Assembly (NCBI GenBank): GCA_002683735.1
Contig: NYTZ01000131.1
Location: 1 to 5,971 of the forward strand
Source of the DNA: Flavobacteriales bacterium
GTDB taxonomy: Bacteria > Bacteroidota > Bacteroidia > Flavobacteriales > UA16
DNA: 5,971 nt
Reading direction: 5' to 3'
Positions 5,001 through 5,971 of the stretch are shown piece by piece. The notes beneath the pieces were generated by a model, which was given only the letters and a program-made list of their open reading frames with translations, was not told the DNA's origin and ran no database searches. Every line of letters starts with the position of its first letter. The stretch's first letter is position 1. Both the position numbers and the translations under genes were made by a program.

Positions 5001-5971
5001 AACACGCGGATGATGGGCCTCGTTTTGGAAGATGAGGACACAATTGCATCCATGTTGACCGGTTCAGGCAAGAACGGGTAGCCCTCGTTGCGAGCACCAC
5101 GGAACAGTCTAACACTTGGGCAAGTGAAGACATAAGGGTCGCGGTGTGCCGTGAGGTGCTGCCGGATCGTGGCTTTACCGTGCCGCATTGGCCCGCTGCC
5201 AGCCTCGGCAATGAAGCGGCCGAAGTCTGAGCGGAAAGCGAGATTCTGCTGCATTGGTGTGGTGCAACGGGCAAGGTCCACCTTGCCTTCGGCGTCAAAC
5301 TCAATCGTCTCAACCACACACTTGATCGGACGCGCAGGCCCCTCGATCTCTCGCATCTTCATCACAATCTCGAGGGGTGGCATGTCAGTAACAATGACTG
5401 GCGGGGCTACCTCTGATTTTTCGCCGCCTCTGGGGACTGACACGTTTGAGCAACCAAACCACGCAATCTTGTCAATATTGGCCTGGTTCGGCCCAAGGTT
5501 GACCTTGCGCACCTCTTCCTTGCCCTTCAGATTCGGTGGACCCCTCCAGTAATAGCAGTTTTTGAGGAGAGCCTCTGAGGTCGTAGAGCGGACGCACGCG
5601 AGCAAGTCTGGAAGGTCCCGAACACAACCCCGCCTGATGAGCTCATCCCAGGCACTCAGCCACTTCTGCGCATCCCAAATTGCATGAGGGGTGCTGAGCT
5701 CATTGATGGCGTGCGCGTGAGGCATAATGGACTCCCTGGGCGATCTTCGCCAAGAATCCAGTTTTGCGGTCTGGCGGCTAGTTCCGTTCGCCACCAAGGT
5801 GGAGACCGTCCCTGGGGCACCTGGGACAATCAAGTTCTTGTCATTCGCATTGATCTGAGGTTGCCATGGTTCTGCCCCCTCTGGCTCCTCCGCGCCACTG
5901 ATTGTCATCAACGTCTGAGAGGAGCTGTTCTCCGCTGTGATAGCCACCTCGTGTTTCACGAGGGCCCTCGC
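2069..5971 (-). CDS. Large protein with degenerate PARG-like macrodomain and RRxS-rich disordered tail (5' partial)
   Basis: The frame is open from the window edge to TGA at 2069-2071, about 1,300 codons. A GTG at 5957-5959 is the leftmost bacterial-style start, but the frame stays open upstream (ARAL precedes it), so the true start is probably outside. The first in-frame ATG is at 5906-5908. Residues below count from that GTG. Residues 160-410 resemble the microbial-type poly(ADP-ribose) glycohydrolase family (TIGR02452/DUF2263): PYVFTCPSVRLFRG at 275-288, FLPEPVNMDAIVSSS at 296-310, and ILVLNAIGC (366-374) followed by HPRDAFAVSMKHWRRRFGSYF (380-400). The expected Gly-rich loop and QEE are replaced (QQN at 237-239), so hydrolase activity is doubtful. 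Residues 500-1296 are low-complexity: acidic tracts at 602-612 and 680-688, about eleven RRx[S/T] sites, and a Gly/Arg segment at 1036-1070. No signal peptide or membrane segment is evident. A soluble, phosphorylated, ADP-ribose-related regulator is inference. Confidence 0.8.
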   Translation of the reverse strand, partial: ARALVKHEVAITAENSSSQTLMTISGAEEPEGAEPWQPQINANDKNLIVPGAPGTVSTLVANGTSRQTAKLDSWRRSPRESIMPHAHAINELSTPHAIWDAQKWLSAWDELIRRGCVRDLPDLLACVRSTTSEALLKNCYYWRGPPNLKGKEEVRKVNLGPNQANIDKIAWFGCSNVSVPRGGEKSEVAPPVIVTDMPPLEIVMKMREIEGPARPIKCVVETIEFDAEGKVDLARCTTPMQQNLAFRSDFGRFIAEAGSGPMRHGKATIRQHLTAHRDPYVFTCPSVRLFRGARNEGYPFLPEPVNMDAIVSSSSKTRPIIRVLSNDYGERTEWYADDEDHTALLERLNLIGLVALQDVNEDTPESDAPILVLNAIGCTKGGRHPRDAFAVSMKHWRRRFGSYFHTVFLSCSSVVGENLDLASDFDSIINRQVYRMGESATHATRGLKWHWDSRHLALSVGAANLKALSAMFKRRGEALQQRLNNCMALSGCGDTERRQSCRVGSKAVVSSGGAARSASASPFLSPNQDENENFDGKQVPRLEIPIQDENQKLDRKQVLRKEIRQSLQISRPGSSFRSFIKQAAQGQDASSQKSSSSAASGDSGSEEFDPDEDEEKKTSLASGVRRSILATMGKKDGDCRAALSPSPAPGGMKVWQKRDSGVGPMVSGKRLSMSPSTLSASAVGDDDEDDENRLAVHMPQMGHRLSVPGYIAAPTNGNTTISQDLRRNTVSDCVSLKTPRRHSSESGHGVGRQSSESSLGNNAISAPLITLIGVPPEGPPSESVSSPCDAIDNEDLQATPHDGEVPSLPAHIDLSVERGSRANDEKVSRAKQAREVLVADPTQKCWQTSSRQSGSAAPDIVSGHVAISLDRGVSKDPGFDSTSEDIRRHYRDRLRQRRSSEPEQDAQSSHGPHSKSSEHVTPHQTSDSGLSTDTEATDAEPNLDAIGDPRSPGRIDIEREAHKIAGGRRKSGSDLPEIQSVQDASRRNSWGGEAEGSGAGPHSHSHRRNPRGGFEARTAAEQDIDHLAVSVSGKLQSARARRNSGGGVAGRGSGGAPLGGVSSRRGSVGARPGRREERDGPRRDTAERSQTAPVEEGEPNHGSEVYCAAKYKSSPAAGVASLPATTGERRDTRKTFTTINPMGINASATAAIVRRERESIKQERHRSELHNILDGVGDLVNTKFDSSMEAEGSQRKVTRGSEASDIEEPTNIQPARGSVSASLEHNELACAKKFSSNKKISSSGFGSNRPDIWPNEDGEEETDGYWQPPPSQTTLSLDEQNRTGRRTSQIAALGLREFYF
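2816..2839 (-). other. Potential G-quadruplex motif in the coding strand
   Basis: Read on the minus strand there are four G runs of 5, 4, 4 and 3, separated by loops of 1 (A), 4 (TGGC) and 3 (CGC) bases. That meets the usual G3+ with 1-7 base loop rule. It lies in the sense strand of the large gene, so the mRNA could fold it. It encodes part of the Gly/Arg segment GGGVAGRGSG and sits in a markedly GC-rich patch at about 2735-2860. Confidence 0.55.
4284..4397 (-). repeat. 57-bp in-frame tandem duplication inside the large gene
   Basis: Units 4341-4397 and 4284-4340 are adjacent and exactly 57 bases each, with 49 identical positions. They encode the 19-residue units PNQDENENFDGKQVPRLEI (residues 522-540) and PIQDENQKLDRKQVLRKEI (541-559). 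All eight base differences change amino acids, altering seven residues. The charged, Gln/Asn-rich unit has no recognised function and lies where the folded N-terminal part gives way to the disordered tail. Confidence 0.9.
4730..5479 (-). other. Macrodomain-like (TIGR02452/DUF2263-like) region of the large protein
   Basis: Covers residues 161-410. The order of elements fits the family. A helix-like MQQNLAFRSDFGRFI (236-250) sits where family members have QEE-s-L-x-R-x-S-x-L-Y. Next comes YVFTCPSVRLFRG, where they have a Y-sP-x-V-x-V-x-R-x strand. Then comes a P-x-x-V-x-x-I strand ending in a serine run (306-311), and finally LVLNAIGC, matching the LVLGA-x-GCG ligand-loop strand. The G-C-G is altered to GCT, and the NPGGG loop upstream is absent. 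These changes suggest a non-catalytic fold, perhaps a binder. The assignment is from memory of family motifs and is moderately sure. Confidence 0.5.

Overview
The window looks like nuclear DNA of a eukaryote, most probably a large-genome alga such as a dinoflagellate. That placement is an inference from style and rests on three things. There is one very long open frame whose protein pairs a compact N-terminal domain with a long Ser/Arg-rich disordered tail. Long stretches show no tight gene packing, no Shine-Dalgarno sites and no operons. Degenerate CCAAGA-type repeats cover much of the left end. No rRNA, tRNA, CRISPR array, insertion sequence or bacterial promoter was seen.

Layout: positions 1-110 hold a CTA microsatellite. 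Positions 113-262, 459-916 and about 1084-1150 are three blocks of a degenerate repeat (consensus close to CCAAGAGCGC or CCAAGATGCCT). Its units recur every 10-11 bases, mean close to 10.5, which is the helical repeat of B-DNA. Non-repeat DNA with two perfect hairpins (263-458) separates the first two blocks. Positions 1151-2068 have no convincing intact gene. One short patch (about 1621-1844, + strand) reads like a decayed piece of a short-chain dehydrogenase. Two perfect inverted repeats lie near 1797-1815 and 1888-1911.

The only well-supported gene is on the minus strand. Its stop is at 2069-2071 and its frame stays open to the right edge at 5971, so its true start is not visible. Residues of about 160-410 resemble the microbial-type poly(ADP-ribose) glycohydrolase family (TIGR02452 / DUF2263, a macrodomain fold), but the catalytic Gln-Glu-Glu and Gly-rich loop appear to be lost. 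The remaining roughly 850 residues are low-complexity, with acidic tracts and about eleven Arg-Arg-x-Ser/Thr motifs of the basophilic-kinase type. They also contain a 19-residue tandem duplication in which every base difference changes an amino acid, and a GC-rich Gly/Arg stretch whose mRNA could form a G-quadruplex.

The left-hand repeats and the gene do not obviously work together. The repeats lie beyond the gene's 3' end. The most unusual features are the helically phased repeat field and the catalytically degenerate macrodomain joined to a phospho-site-rich tail.
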